Shown here: positions 23,041-32,949 of the stretch, piece by piece
How the letters are laid out: every line of letters begins with the position of its first letter
How positions within the stretch are numbered: position 1 is the first letter of the stretch
Assembly: GCA_021432635.1 (NCBI GenBank)
Contig: MU270060.1
Coordinates: 1 to 64,000 of the forward strand
Origin: Thozetella sp. PMI_491
Taxonomy: Eukaryota > Ascomycota > Sordariomycetes > Chaetosphaeriales > Chaetosphaeriaceae
DNA length: 64,000 bases
Direction: 5' to 3'
Notes under the pieces: model-generated
Seen by the model: only the letters and a program-made list of their open reading frames with translations
Told to the model about the DNA's origin: nothing
The model's database searches: none
Position numbers and translations under genes: made by a program

Positions 23041-23750
23041 AGCGGCGGGCGGGTTTACCTTGCGGCCAAACTAAGCTTCGAGCCAAGCTTCGAGCCGGCG
23101 CCATTTCCACCATGGTCGCTATATATGAACCGGCAAAAAGGCCCCCCACCTGGGATAGGACCTCGGGTTGGAGGGTTTGCAATAAGAGGGCAGCATATGA
23201 ATTGCTTTGAGTTTGCTCCCCTCTTGGTCGCTATTTAGCCTCCACCCCCCGGTAGATGGTCACCGTAATTCCGGCTCCCCTGTTAGGCATGGGATAGGCA
23301 TTGGAACGGGCGCCGGGTCCAGAAAAAATACCGATGGGAAGTTGCGAACGTTAGGGAGTCCCGAGAGGCGAGCGACCAAAGCATGGCTCGTCCGATACCG
23401 AGCTATGGCTAGCAGGAGCGTTGGACGGGTACAAGCGGGCTGGCGGTTGGCTGCTAGCGGCATCAACGTAGATCGATCCGGCAGGTAGCGGAGCCCCGCT
23501 TTTACCGGACTGGCCCACTTGCCAGCGCCGGGAAACACTGACCGCCGGGCGAACCCTGGATTGTTTACTTTGCAAGCAATCAGGAGAGCCAGAAGCAGGC
23601 CGTGTGGGCCACACCTCCAAAACTCCCTGACACGACTGCCTCAGACCGACTTGAGATGCAGCACCGCATTTTCGCAGGACCCTGCCCCCGCCAGCGACCA
23701 AAAATTCCCCTTTCGTGATCGCGCCTGCGACCGTGCAGGCAAACGCGGCC
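23041..23750. other. divergent promoter region, DUF8021 gene and HAUS6
   Basis: No gene seen. A direct repeat aagcttcgagcc occurs twice at about 23071-23095. Confidence 0.5.
23120..23126 (-). promoter_or_regulatory. TATA-like box of the DUF8021 gene
   Basis: An ATATATA-type element on the minus strand, 80 nt before its start codon. Confidence 0.4.
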
Positions 23751-25874
23751 ATGGCCACTGTCACCACCTCGGCCCTCGGCCGCACCCGATCGACTCGCGC
23801 GCCCGCCGCAGCCAACTCGAGCAAGGCCTTGCAGCCTCCCGCAACGCGCACAGCAGCCGCCAGCGGCACAATTGCGAGCGGACCCTCCCATGTCTTCCTA
23901 TTCCTCACGAACCTCCGCTTGCTCGACCTCGACCTCCACCCCGAGTGGCCCGACATCACCGCCCTCACTTTCTCAAGCAAGGATGCCGCGCAGGGCCAGA
24001 AGAGGAGAATACAATGCGTCGAGTGGGCTCTGTACCAGCTATTTGCCCTGTGGGACCCGGAGGAGACGCGGAACAAACTGCGGCCCTTCTTCCCGCCCCT
24101 CGACCAAGTCCAGTCGCTGAACCTCCGGGCGGCCCTGCTGCGGGGCCTCGAACAGGCCAAGAAGAACGGGGTTTTGGGGAGAGATGCCGTTATACGAAAG
24201 ACCATGCTGGACGAATGCAAGGGCGAGCGCCTGGAGGAGGTTCTAGCCGTTTTCTCATCGGCTGTTCTGAAGCGCCTGGTCGCAGAGCAGCCCGAATCAC
24301 GAGCCCCCCTCGCGCAGTCTATGGCCTTGGAGGACCGGGGGTATACGGGAGACAGGACCCAATTGGCGGCCTTGATCGTTGCCCACAAAGCGTCCCTCGG
24401 CCGTGGACTGAAAGAGAAGCAGTCCGCCGGCGAACGGTTCCACGACTTCGCCGAGCTCTTGCGCCTGAAGGAAAGGAGCCTACTTAGGCGGAAGGAACAG
24501 CTCCGAGAGCAGCCTGGGGAGGGGTCAGAGAACACCAGGCTTGACACATGGAGGACCGTCCGCAACAATTGGTCGGGAAACGAGCGCTGGATGGAAGCCC
24601 TACTCTATGGAGACAGCGGCGGGCGCCAGGACGGACTCTTGTCGGCCCCCTTTGACCGTGTCTGGCGGCGCGTCGAGGCTGGTCGATTAGGAGAACTGGA
24701 AGATCAAACTGGAGGCCTAATAGAGCAGCTGGACGGCCGAGTCAGGGCACAGCGCGATCGCCTCGAGAAGTGGCAGCGTTTCCGGCATCAAGTTCTGAGC
24801 CAAAAAGGCAGCGAAGCCGCCGTGGCACCGAAAGATCAGGAGCGAGGGAAAGGAATTGACCTCGGATTTGGAGCACACGAGAACTTGCAGCTAGGAAGGC
24901 TCAGCCCGAAAAAACTTCAGCGCAAGACCGAGCTCCCGAGAGAGTATAGTGAGCTCCTTCGGGGCCTCGAGGACGAGCTCGCGAGCATCGATCAAGGCCC
25001 GCGGCGTCGCTCGTCACTCCTCCGACCCAGGCTGGCGGTAGAGAGCCGCGAGGCCACGCCGGAAGGAGCGATCTCGGAGCTCGAAGACTACTCAGCCGAG
25101 ACCTCCCTCGACGAAGGCTCCAGAGCCCCTGCAAGATCTGGGGGAAAGCCCAGCATAGAGCCCCCTGATTTGGTGGGCCCCAGCGCTGCATTGAAGTCCA
25201 GCGTGGCTCCGGGGAGCAAATCTTTGCCAACTGAGCCTAGCGTCGAGCATGTCCCGCCTGTCCCGCCTGTGCCTCGTGTCCGGCAAGGCATGCGGGAGCA
25301 GGCACCGGAGGTTGCCATGGCCCGTCCTAGTACCCCGTCGTCACCCGAAGCGTCCCCGACCCAGCAGATGGCGGATCAGATCTTAGCATCCATGAACGAG
25401 GCCTCACCGTCGCCAGTTAAGAAGCCCCGACACACGCTCTCCCTCGCCGAGCGGACGCGCTTGTCCATGGCGCGCAGAGGGTCCCAGATGAAGCTCGAAG
25501 AAGACGAGCCTGATCTGCTCTCTCTGCGGCGAGGGCCGAGTATTGCTGTCGAGCCAGCCGAGCCAGCAGATCCCCTCGAGCCAGAAGAAGACAGCCTGCT
25601 AGCCCGCACCCGGCGCAGCATGGCGGGCTTTGAGGCAGCGCAGCTGCGGGCGCAGCTCCAGAGACGGCGATCCGAGCGCAAGTCCAAAGCGGCGACGGCG
25701 CCGAAGCGGGATGATAGCTACTTCCCCACGTTGGATGAGGAGGAGGGCAACTCGAGCCTGATGCTGGCGGAGGAGCTCATCACGACCGGCCAGGAATACG
25801 ACAAGGTGTTTATGAGTCGACCCAAGCTCAAGACGAGCCCCTTGGGGACCCCGGTCAAAGAGAGCCACGAGTGA
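23751..25874 (+). CDS. HAUS6: augmin-like complex subunit HAUS6
   Basis: A single-exon protein of 707 residues. About residues 40-190 match the N-terminal domain of HAUS6 (FLTNLRLLDLDLHPEWPDI, RIQCVEWALYQLFALWDPEE, FPPLDQVQSLNLRAALLR, VLAVFSSAVLKRLV). The middle is helical and charged (a coiled coil around residues 260-340), and the C-terminal half is disordered, with Ser/Pro-rich and basic segments and TPxx sites that could be kinase targets. Augmin recruits gamma-tubulin to existing microtubules so that new ones branch off; it is present in many filamentous fungi and animals but missing in budding yeast. The ATG at 23751 (gccATGG) is preferred to 23715. It reads away from the DUF8021 gene and converges with MRP21, whose stop lies only 62 nt beyond. 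Confidence 0.85.
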   Translation: MATVTTSALGRTRSTRAPAAANSSKALQPPATRTAAASGTIASGPSHVFLFLTNLRLLDLDLHPEWPDITALTFSSKDAAQGQKRRIQCVEWALYQLFALWDPEETRNKLRPFFPPLDQVQSLNLRAALLRGLEQAKKNGVLGRDAVIRKTMLDECKGERLEEVLAVFSSAVLKRLVAEQPESRAPLAQSMALEDRGYTGDRTQLAALIVAHKASLGRGLKEKQSAGERFHDFAELLRLKERSLLRRKEQLREQPGEGSENTRLDTWRTVRNNWSGNERWMEALLYGDSGGRQDGLLSAPFDRVWRRVEAGRLGELEDQTGGLIEQLDGRVRAQRDRLEKWQRFRHQVLSQKGSEAAVAPKDQERGKGIDLGFGAHENLQLGRLSPKKLQRKTELPREYSELLRGLEDELASIDQGPRRRSSLLRPRLAVESREATPEGAISELEDYSAETSLDEGSRAPARSGGKPSIEPPDLVGPSAALKSSVAPGSKSLPTEPSVEHVPPVPPVPRVRQGMREQAPEVAMARPSTPSSPEASPTQQMADQILASMNEASPSPVKKPRHTLSLAERTRLSMARRGSQMKLEEDEPDLLSLRRGPSIAVEPAEPADPLEPEEDSLLARTRRSMAGFEAAQLRAQLQRRRSERKSKAATAPKRDDSYFPTLDEEEGNSSLMLAEELITTGQEYDKVFMSRPKLKTSPLGTPVKESHE

Positions 25875-25936
25875 GGGATGGAGGGAATAGTCTTCCATAG
25901 GAATAGTCTACATAGTCGTTTGCGAAATATGATACA

Positions 25937-26647
25937 CTACCAGCCCTGCCGCTGCAGGTCTCTTACTCTCGACACCGTGTGCTTGAATGCCACCTTGAAC
26001 TTCCGAACCCATCTCTGCGACTTGAGTTCTTTCCTCTTGAGACCTGGCCGCTGGTGCCGCTTCTGTTTGATCGAGTCCATCTTCACCCGGTTGTGCTTCA
26101 TTTGAATGTCCAGCATCTTCAATCCTCGCGCAAAGTCGATCTTGTTGTGGACTTTGACCATGCGACCCGTGTTCGGTTTCAATCGCATCTCGGGGGTCTG
26201 AGCCGCCTTCACGTGGCGGGCGAGGAAGTCGCCCTCGGAGAAGAGGCCGTGTGCCGAGTCTTCGAGGCCCATATCGTGGCCCATGAGTCCATAGACCGAG
26301 CTAGGTTCTGGCGAGTCTAGCAATTGTTGGCGGCGGCCGGCCAGGAGAGGCGATCGCGGAGGTGCAGGATCTTGGAACGTGTTGCCCCCCGTCGGCGGGC
26401 GCGGGACGAGAAGGGAGTCCCAGGCGCGGACGTTGTTGCCCTTCAACGACTGCCGGAGCTTATCGGCGGCGCTGCCAGACGAATTGTATCGTGGTATGCT
26501 CCAGGGAGGTTGAGATTTCGGCTGCGGCTCTTCGGCGTCTCGCAGGGCGCGGGTCGTCGACAGGAAGCGCGACGGCATGGACCGGCCGAGCGGCACTCGC
26601 ACCGCTCGTGTCGCCGCGAGCGTCCGGAAGACCGGACGGAACTCCAT
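25937..26647 (-). CDS. MRP21: mitochondrial small-subunit ribosomal protein bS21m (Mrp21)
   Basis: A single-exon protein of 236 residues on the minus strand. The first ~35 residues (arginine-rich, no acids, RFLSTTRAL) look like a mitochondrial presequence with a typical cleavage site. The last ~70 residues are the S21 domain: VHNKIDFARGLKMLDIQMKHN followed by a strongly basic helix. The spacer between is Pro-rich and low in order, as in other fungal Mrp21 proteins. It belongs to the mitoribosome small subunit near the mRNA exit. It shares a 402-nt divergent promoter with the splicing-factor gene. Confidence 0.85.
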   Translation of the reverse strand: MEFRPVFRTLAATRAVRVPLGRSMPSRFLSTTRALRDAEEPQPKSQPPWSIPRYNSSGSAADKLRQSLKGNNVRAWDSLLVPRPPTGGNTFQDPAPPRSPLLAGRRQQLLDSPEPSSVYGLMGHDMGLEDSAHGLFSEGDFLARHVKAAQTPEMRLKPNTGRMVKVHNKIDFARGLKMLDIQMKHNRVKMDSIKQKRHQRPGLKRKELKSQRWVRKFKVAFKHTVSRVRDLQRQGW

Positions 26648-27049
26648 CTGGATGCGTTAGCAGGTCAATTGGGGCGGCAGGTCGATGCAGCGACGCACCT
26701 CGGACCTAGCTTTTCTTCGTTGTCGCTATTGGGGCAACAGATTTGACGAGGAGCCCGAGCTACTCTTCTTGCCTGGCCAAATTTTAGAGCCCGGCAAAAC
26801 TTTGGCCCCGCTCCGGCTCTCCGCCAATCATCTGCCGTCCCCAAAAGTTTAAAGCTTCGCCGTCTCAAATAGCAAACTACCCTAGAAACATCGCGGCAGC
26901 GCTTCGCATCGCGCAGACTTTTTTCCGCCCTACTCACTATTCAGCCCTCGCCCAACTGTTGAGCTCACGCCGGCGCTCTCTCCATCGATCTCTGCACCTT
27001 AACGGCGGGCCTAGGGCAGCTGCTACAAGAAGACACACGCGACACACCC
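26648..27049. other. divergent promoter between MRP21 and the PWI-domain gene
   Basis: 402 nt with no coding signal; no TATA box evident, in line with two housekeeping genes. Confidence 0.5.
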
Positions 27050-29299
27050 ATGTCGTACAATCCCTATGGAGGTATGCAGCCTGCTCCCTCGCGACGGCGC
27101 AAACTGACGATCACAGCGCCGCCCTACGGGGCTCCTCCGGGCTATGGCTCCTTCCCCGGCTCAACTGGTGCGCCGGGCATGGCTCCTCCTCCTGGTCTAG
27201 GTAAGCTTGCATCCCCCGCCACGCTGTACAGTCGCGTACTGACCGCCCAAGCCCCCCCACCAGGCATGTCTTCTGCCCCCGGAATGGCACCTCCCGGTGT
27301 CCAGCAGTCCAATAATGCTCCTCAAGCTAATCGACCAAGCGGCCTCCCCTCGTTCCAACCCCCGTCGAATCTTCCCAACATCAATTTCAACGCCCCCGTG
27401 ATCCGGCTCGGCACGACCAACCCCCCGGCCAAGTCATCGGATCGCAAGGACGCCCCGCGGCAGGGGCGGGGGGACGGCAATGACTTGTCCCGACCCCAGG
27501 CGCGCGACTCTATTCAGACGCTTCTACCTCCGACCAACGAGGAGCGCCTACGGACCATCTTCCTCCACAAGATCCCCGAAGGCGCGGGGAATATCGAACG
27601 GCTGCTTCGCACCGTGGGAAACCTGCGGCGGTGGGATTCGGCGCAGTCGCAGCTCTCAGATCACAAAGGCAAGCCCTTTGGCTTCGCGCAGTTCGACGAT
27701 CCAGACTCGCTCTCCGTCGCTATCGCCCTGCTCAAAGATCTCGAGGTGCCCGCCAAGAAGCAGGCACCGACTGGCGGCAAGAGCGGCGCGGAGGGACAGG
27801 AGGACGGGCCTGCAGACGAGGTCGAGAAAGTTAAGCTGCAGGTCACAGTGGACCCTAGCACCGAGAAATACCTCGAGTCGTGGGAGGAGAACCGCGATGA
27901 CACAGACAGAGCAGACGCGGAAGCGCAGCTAGCCAATGCGCGCGCTGCCCTCGAGGTTCACGTGCAGGGGCTCTTCTTCCCCAAAGCTACGGACGCCGAT
28001 GGTGACGCTTCCATGGCTGACGCCGCCAATGGCGACAACGTGGAGGTCATCAACATACCGTTGGCCCAGGAGGATGAGCTGGCAGATATCCCTGCTGAGA
28101 TGCGAGAAATTGTTTCCCAGGAGATCGCCGCCTTCCGTGAGCGGAGTAATCGGCGCGATCTGGAACGTCTACGAAAGGAAGAGGAGATGGAGGAACTGGA
28201 GCGCCAACGCAGCGGTGCCCCGCCTGCCCAGTCACCCATCAATTCCGCTCCCCTCGGCCCCCGCGTTCCCAATGCGCCGTCCGGCCCCCGCGGCAATCGT
28301 ATCGACTTCGTGAACGGCCACGAGGAAGATACCGACGCCAGCGACGACGAGCTGCAACGGCGGGAGGTAGCACGGCAGAAGTCTGAGGAGGACAAGATCT
28401 ACGTCGAGGCGGAGCGCAAGTGGGTCAACCGCGAGCGCCAGCGGGGAGCGGCTTTGGACCGCGAGAGGGAACGTGAGAAGAGTGAGACGGAGGGCGGGGC
28501 ACGCCGGCGGGAGGAGCAGCTGGCGCGTGAGAGGGAGTGGGATGACGATCGCGAAGCGTCACGTAAGGGGCACCTGTACTACCGCGACCACGGCGCCTGG
28601 ATCCGGAAGCGGACAGCAGACCGTGCAGACGAAGAGGCGCGGGACGACATGGACCGCCAGGCCGAGCAGGACGAGCGCCGCCGGGAAGCCGCCGACATGG
28701 AGCATGCTCGCGGCATGGCCGACTCCTTCCTCGAGCAACAGGCTGAAGAAATGGCGCAGCCCGCGGCGGCGCCCCAGCGCTTCACCATATCATTCGGTGC
28801 GGCTGCCCAAAAAGCACAAGCCCAGCGCGCAGGACCCCAACGCCGTACTATCGCCGAGGTCGAAGGCTTGCTGGACGACGAAGAGCACGACCAGACGGCC
28901 AAGCGCCAGCTCATCCCCATCAAGTTCGAGCCCCTTACAGACACCAAGGCCATGTCGGAGGAGGATCTGCAGAAGGCGGTTCGCGCCCTCGCCCAGGAGA
29001 TCCCCACCGAGAAGGATGGCCTCTGGGCGTGGGAGGTCAAGTGGGACTACCTGGAGGAGTCTACCATCGAGGAGAAGCTCCTGCCGTTCGTAGAGAAAAA
29101 GGTGGTCGAGTATCTCGGCGTCCAGGAGCAGTTCCTAGTCGACGTCGTGGTTGGCCATCTGCGGAAGCACCAGAAGCCTGGCGAGCTAGTGGAGGAGCTG
29201 AGCGAGGCCCTAGACGACGACGCCGAAGACCTCGTCAAGAAGCTGTGGAGGATGGTCATCTTCTTCACCGAGAGCGAGAAGCGCGGCCTCCCGGCTTAG
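27050..29299 (+). CDS. RRM and PWI-domain splicing factor (RBM25/Snu71-like)
   Basis: Preferred model has three exons, 27050-27071, 27117-27200 and 27252-29299, giving 717 residues. The two introns (45 and 51 nt) both have good donors (gtatgc, gtaagc) and acceptors, and both are multiples of three without stops, so unspliced RNA would code for 749 residues. After a Pro/Gly-rich N-terminus comes an RRM-like region (RTIFLHKIPEGAGNIERLLR, KPFGFAQFDDPDSL), then a long charged Arg/Glu-rich helix, and finally a PWI domain (VEYLGVQEQFLVDVVVGHL and the end LVKKLWRMVIFF). This architecture is that of RBM25 in animals and the U1 snRNP protein Snu71 in yeast, which act in 5' splice-site choice. It is nuclear. 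Confidence 0.87.
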   Translation: MSYNPYGGMQPAPSRRRKLTITAPPYGAPPGYGSFPGSTGAPGMAPPPGLGKLASPATLYSRVLTAQAPPPGMSSAPGMAPPGVQQSNNAPQANRPSGLPSFQPPSNLPNINFNAPVIRLGTTNPPAKSSDRKDAPRQGRGDGNDLSRPQARDSIQTLLPPTNEERLRTIFLHKIPEGAGNIERLLRTVGNLRRWDSAQSQLSDHKGKPFGFAQFDDPDSLSVAIALLKDLEVPAKKQAPTGGKSGAEGQEDGPADEVEKVKLQVTVDPSTEKYLESWEENRDDTDRADAEAQLANARAALEVHVQGLFFPKATDADGDASMADAANGDNVEVINIPLAQEDELADIPAEMREIVSQEIAAFRERSNRRDLERLRKEEEMEELERQRSGAPPAQSPINSAPLGPRVPNAPSGPRGNRIDFVNGHEEDTDASDDELQRREVARQKSEEDKIYVEAERKWVNRERQRGAALDREREREKSETEGGARRREEQLAREREWDDDREASRKGHLYYRDHGAWIRKRTADRADEEARDDMDRQAEQDERRREAADMEHARGMADSFLEQQAEEMAQPAAAPQRFTISFGAAAQKAQAQRAGPQRRTIAEVEGLLDDEEHDQTAKRQLIPIKFEPLTDTKAMSEEDLQKAVRALAQEIPTEKDGLWAWEVKWDYLEESTIEEKLLPFVEKKVVEYLGVQEQFLVDVVVGHLRKHQKPGELVEELSEALDDDAEDLVKKLWRMVIFFTESEKRGLPA

Positions 29300-29809
29300 C
29301 GGCTCTCCATGTATGTCTTTATTTGCGCGCAGCCTCAGATGGGGCTTGGGAAGCGCGAGCTAGCTATGGGGAGTCCATCATCGTCATGGATTTGTTTGTA
29401 TGAGTAAACAGGGGGACGGCGCATATAGCAGAGGAGCAGATAGTAGGCATATACCCTCGCCGTAGTTGCAATTGAGCATCCGTCCCGGCCACCAAGCAAG
29501 CACCCTTGTCACATAGCGCGGTTTACGGGTCGTCCGGGGCCCCGGATGTGAGGTTGGGGGGTGCGGAGATGGGTTGCGACCCTGCGTACATACCTCGGCA
29601 TACGCCCCACCTTCCCCAACACCAACCATCTTACCGAACTGCCGCCCAGGGGCATCGACTTCTCTATCCGCCGCCACCACACATTTTGCACTCGCCCTTA
29701 CTTCGTCGGAGCTCAATCGACGAATTCAGGGATCGGTGCTCACCCATAGAAAATCCTGGAACCCTGCCGGCAGCCTGCCGGGGTGATCTGCTCACGCCTC
29801 TGAGCCACC
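29300..29809. other. intergenic, promoter of the enoyl-CoA hydratase gene
   Basis: 510 nt between two plus-strand genes; no feature beyond short non-coding frames. Confidence 0.5.
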
Positions 29810-30655
29810 ATGTCCTCCTTCTCCACGCCGCCCCCGGCCGTTCCCAACGTGCTCATCTCCTTCCCGGCACCTCACGTGCTTCTCATCACCCTGAACCGCC
29901 CAAAGCAGCTCAATGCTATCCCCGTCGCCCAGCACATTGCGCTTGATGTCCTGTACCACTGGTACGATGCCGAGCCGTCGCTCCGCTGTGCCGTGCTGAC
30001 GGGCGCCGGCCGGGCCTTCTGTGCCGGCGCCGACCTCCGAGAGTGGGACCAGCGCAACAACACCCCGGGCGTCGCGCCGCCCACCCCGGCGGAGCATGCC
30101 ACTCATCGGTGGAATACCGCCGGGTTCGGCGGCCTGAGCAACCGCACCGGCAAGAAGCCCGTCATCGCCGCCGTCAACGGCCTGTGCCTCGGCGGTGGCA
30201 TGGAGATGGCCATCAATGCGGACCTGATCGTGGCCGCGCCGTCCGCCCGCTTCGGCCTACCCGAGGTGACGCGCGGCGTCATCGCTCTCGCTGGCGCGCT
30301 TCCGCGCCTTCAGCGGACTGTCGGGAAGCAGCGCGCCGCCGAGATGGCGCTGCTGGGGCGGACCTACGACGCCGCCACCATGGAGCGGTGGGGACTGGTC
30401 AACTTTATCGTCGAGGGCGACGTGGTGGCCGAGGCCGTCCGATTAGCCAGCGAGATCGCATCTAACTCGCCCGACTCGGTCATCGTGAGCCGCGAGGGCT
30501 TGCGCTACGGATGGGAGCCCGTGGGGCCGGTGCTGGGGACCGAGATCATCGAGCGGGGCATCTATGGGAGCCTGGATGGCGGATACAACATGAAGGAGGG
30601 CGTCAAGAGCTTCGTGGAGAAGAGGAAGCCGGTGTGGAAGGACAGCAAGCTTTAG
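29810..30655 (+). CDS. peroxisomal enoyl-CoA hydratase/isomerase family protein
   Basis: A single-exon protein of 281 residues of the crotonase fold. The oxyanion-hole segments are AFCAGADL (about 70-76) and the GGGMEMA stretch (128-134). Both acid residues used by true hydratases are present: Glu132 in GGGMEM and Glu152 in FGLPEV. The protein ends in SKL, a textbook PTS1 signal, so it should be imported into peroxisomes for beta-oxidation of fatty or branched acyl-CoAs. The start MSSFSTPP has no mitochondrial presequence, in agreement. The substrate is unknown; the AADLREWD-type loop is common in fungal side-chain hydratases. Flanking genes do not form an evident pathway with it. Confidence 0.9.
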   Translation: MSSFSTPPPAVPNVLISFPAPHVLLITLNRPKQLNAIPVAQHIALDVLYHWYDAEPSLRCAVLTGAGRAFCAGADLREWDQRNNTPGVAPPTPAEHATHRWNTAGFGGLSNRTGKKPVIAAVNGLCLGGGMEMAINADLIVAAPSARFGLPEVTRGVIALAGALPRLQRTVGKQRAAEMALLGRTYDAATMERWGLVNFIVEGDVVAEAVRLASEIASNSPDSVIVSREGLRYGWEPVGPVLGTEIIERGIYGSLDGGYNMKEGVKSFVEKRKPVWKDSKL

Positions 30656-30906
30656 AACATGGTAGTGTGTATTGAATATCGAAAGACATTGTACAAGAAC
30701 CGTCGCCATTCCACCCAAGCGCCTGCTCGCACGCTCTTTTGAAGGATACTGTCCGTCCACCGGCCCAACCCCTCCTTGCCACTCACGTCTTACAGGAAGC
30801 AGATTCATCGTAATAGAGACATGTCTTCCCATACCCTCCTACCTAGTCATCGACAGTAATGTCTCCCGAGAGCCCGTCAATCCATAGGAAAGAGGCTATA
30901 GCTCGC

Positions 30907-31515
30907 CTACAAGGCGACAACACCGCAAAGGAACGCTGCCGCGACAACCCCAACCAGGCGGACAACGTCTCGAGATGCAGGGCTTTCCGCGTTGGCAGCA
31001 GAGTGGCCCCGAGTTGCGTTGTGCTTGGGTGTACTTGTCTGGAAAGCCGCTGTAGCCGTGCTGAACCCGCTGGTGGCGCATGATGTAGTGCTATTGCCAG
31101 AATATCCGCTGCTGTCTGCGTAGCCTGACGAACTGGCGTACTCTGCAGTCGAACAGGACACATCGGGTGCCGTCAGAACATCATACCCAGTGCAGGTCGA
31201 GAGGATCGACGCAAGCTGCTTCGAGTGCGACGACTCCCACTGGGAGAGGGCGATTTCGTAGCTGCTGATCTGGACCGTCATCGAGTCTGGCACGGAGTAG
31301 CTGCAGAGGTCAGACTGTGGGTTCGCGTCCATGAAAGACAGCAACTCGGCTGGCGGCGTAGGAAGCGTCTCGACGAATGGCATTATCGTGGCCAGACACG
31401 GATCTGCGGTCGTGGACTGCGCTTGCGCCGAGATGCTTGCCTGTAGCGCGCGGCGTCCTGGGTGGGCCAGGATGGCCAAGGCACCTGTCGCAAAGTTCAA
31501 GAAGATGAACAGCAT
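30907..31515 (-). CDS. small secreted GPI-anchor-type surface protein (DUF7735-like)
   Basis: A single-exon protein of 202 residues on the minus strand. A signal peptide sits at residues 1-18 (MLFIFLNFATGALAILAH) and a C-terminal hydrophobic end (VVRLVGVVAAAFLCGVVAL) is preceded by a Ser/Ala/Asn region, so a GPI anchor is likely. The core has DPCLATIMPFVETLPTPP, then CSYSVPDSMTVQISSYEIAL and a last pair of cysteines, the pattern of small fungal surface proteins I associate with DUF7735. The Ser/Gly/Tyr repeats near residue 130 (SSGYADSSGYSG) are a spacer. Function unknown; cell-wall location inferred. Family name moderately uncertain. Confidence 0.7.
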   Translation of the reverse strand: MLFIFLNFATGALAILAHPGRRALQASISAQAQSTTADPCLATIMPFVETLPTPPAELLSFMDANPQSDLCSYSVPDSMTVQISSYEIALSQWESSHSKQLASILSTCTGYDVLTAPDVSCSTAEYASSSGYADSSGYSGNSTTSCATSGFSTATAAFQTSTPKHNATRGHSAANAESPASRDVVRLVGVVAAAFLCGVVAL

Positions 31516-32949
31516 GGTGAAAGTTGACCTGTAGATCCAGCCGTACCTTTAGAAAAAGAGTGTCATAGAGAGAAACCCAGTACCCGTATATTTTTATGGG
31601 TATGCCCTCCTTTTACCTACTCACCTTCCACATCCCCAGTTCATCCCCCCAACGTCCATGCTCCCTCCGCCTTGCGACCGTTGTGCCGCGTAAGTCAATG
31701 CGTGCAACCGAATCGAATCTGGGTAGCCAAGATGTTACCCGAACGCGTGCATTTGACGAAACCGGAAGAGTAGATCGTCTAACTACTCAGGTGTTTGGCC
31801 GTCCCCGGGCTAGCGCCTTTGTCCGCTTCGGGATGTCACGCCGGTAGAGGCAACCGCTGGCAACAACGGTCTCTACTAGAGCGTTTTTGTCCAGAGGGGT
31901 GGTCCATTTAAGGATCTCGACCAGCCAGCCTAACAACGGGGCGATAATCGTTCGGATCTGGCATCTACGTATACTAGTATCCGCGTATGCTGGCATCCCG
32001 AGCATATTCTAGCGTGGCGGAACTACATTCCTCGCTATGTCTCACCTTCAACCACGCATTGCCGAAAAGGGGAATTTAGTGTATCGTGAAAAGACAAAAT
32101 TGAACGAATCAGCAATTCCTCCGTCATTCTTGGCGCAAAAAAGTTGATGGAAAGGACAGAGGTATCTCAATTCTCCATGGGACGGTCACCGACGATCAGG
32201 GCTCGGGATCTACTGGTTGTACGACGGACGAGGATCTATGCCCACTTCGGTATAGATACATTAACCCAACATGATATAATTGTATACCTTGAGCCTTCAG
32301 ATCTACAGGGGTCACGCATGAGAGAAGAGGAATGTTGCAATCTGGGGTGAAGCCACGCCATCGTGCTCAGCTCCACTAGACGGCATCCGAAAGGGTCCCA
32401 AATTGGGAACCGGACCGACAGCCGAAGAACCCGTGCAAGCCAAATGAATAGTCTGGGGCATCTCGCTTGTTGGGTATATAGTGGTAAATGGAGCTTTATC
32501 ATTTACGTAGTTATCAAGAGTTGAAGTAACTGGTCTAGAATGATGAGACACCGCGCTGGTTGAGGCTTCAAGGCTTGCCTCCGTCGTGGCATGAATAATC
32601 CCCTAGACGGAGTTCGACTCCGGGAAGCACGGATGTCGGTCGGAAGGAATCCAAAAGTGCTTTAGTAATTGCTAAAGATAAGACCATGTGCTGCGCAATA
32701 TGGTGGATAGAGTTGCATGTGCCGAGTAAGATATGCTTTGGCGGCTTTGGTTATGTCGCACTAGCGTGTTTGCGCATCTTCTCCTAAGGATTGCGTGATG
32801 GCCTCGCCCCTCCTCCGAACATCGGGTTTCCGGCTACGGAAAGCTGGCTATATATACTGGAAAGAGTTTTGTTTAATAGGATACATAGAGTGGTTTTATT
32901 TTCAGCTATTCTTCCAGAAAGATAACACGTTGGCTTTCATTTGACCACA
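31516..32949. other. intergenic, start of the accessory part
   Basis: 1.4 kb between divergent genes and less GC-rich than the sequence to the left. No gene found. A TATA element near the right end is listed separately, and a tRNA-like T-loop near 32606 was examined and rejected. Confidence 0.45.
32849..32854 (+). promoter_or_regulatory. TATA-like box of the TauD-type gene
   Basis: TATATA within gctatatatactgg, 96 nt before the ATG at 32950. Confidence 0.45.

Noticed and set aside
23519-24487. 322-codon frame overlapping HAUS6
   Set aside because: It overlaps HAUS6 in another frame; HAUS6 has clear family motifs, this one has none.
32575-32640. tRNA-like T-loop (gttcgactcc) in the intergenic region
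   Set aside because: The T-stem has a mismatch, and no acceptor stem, D-arm or anticodon arm can be paired around it.
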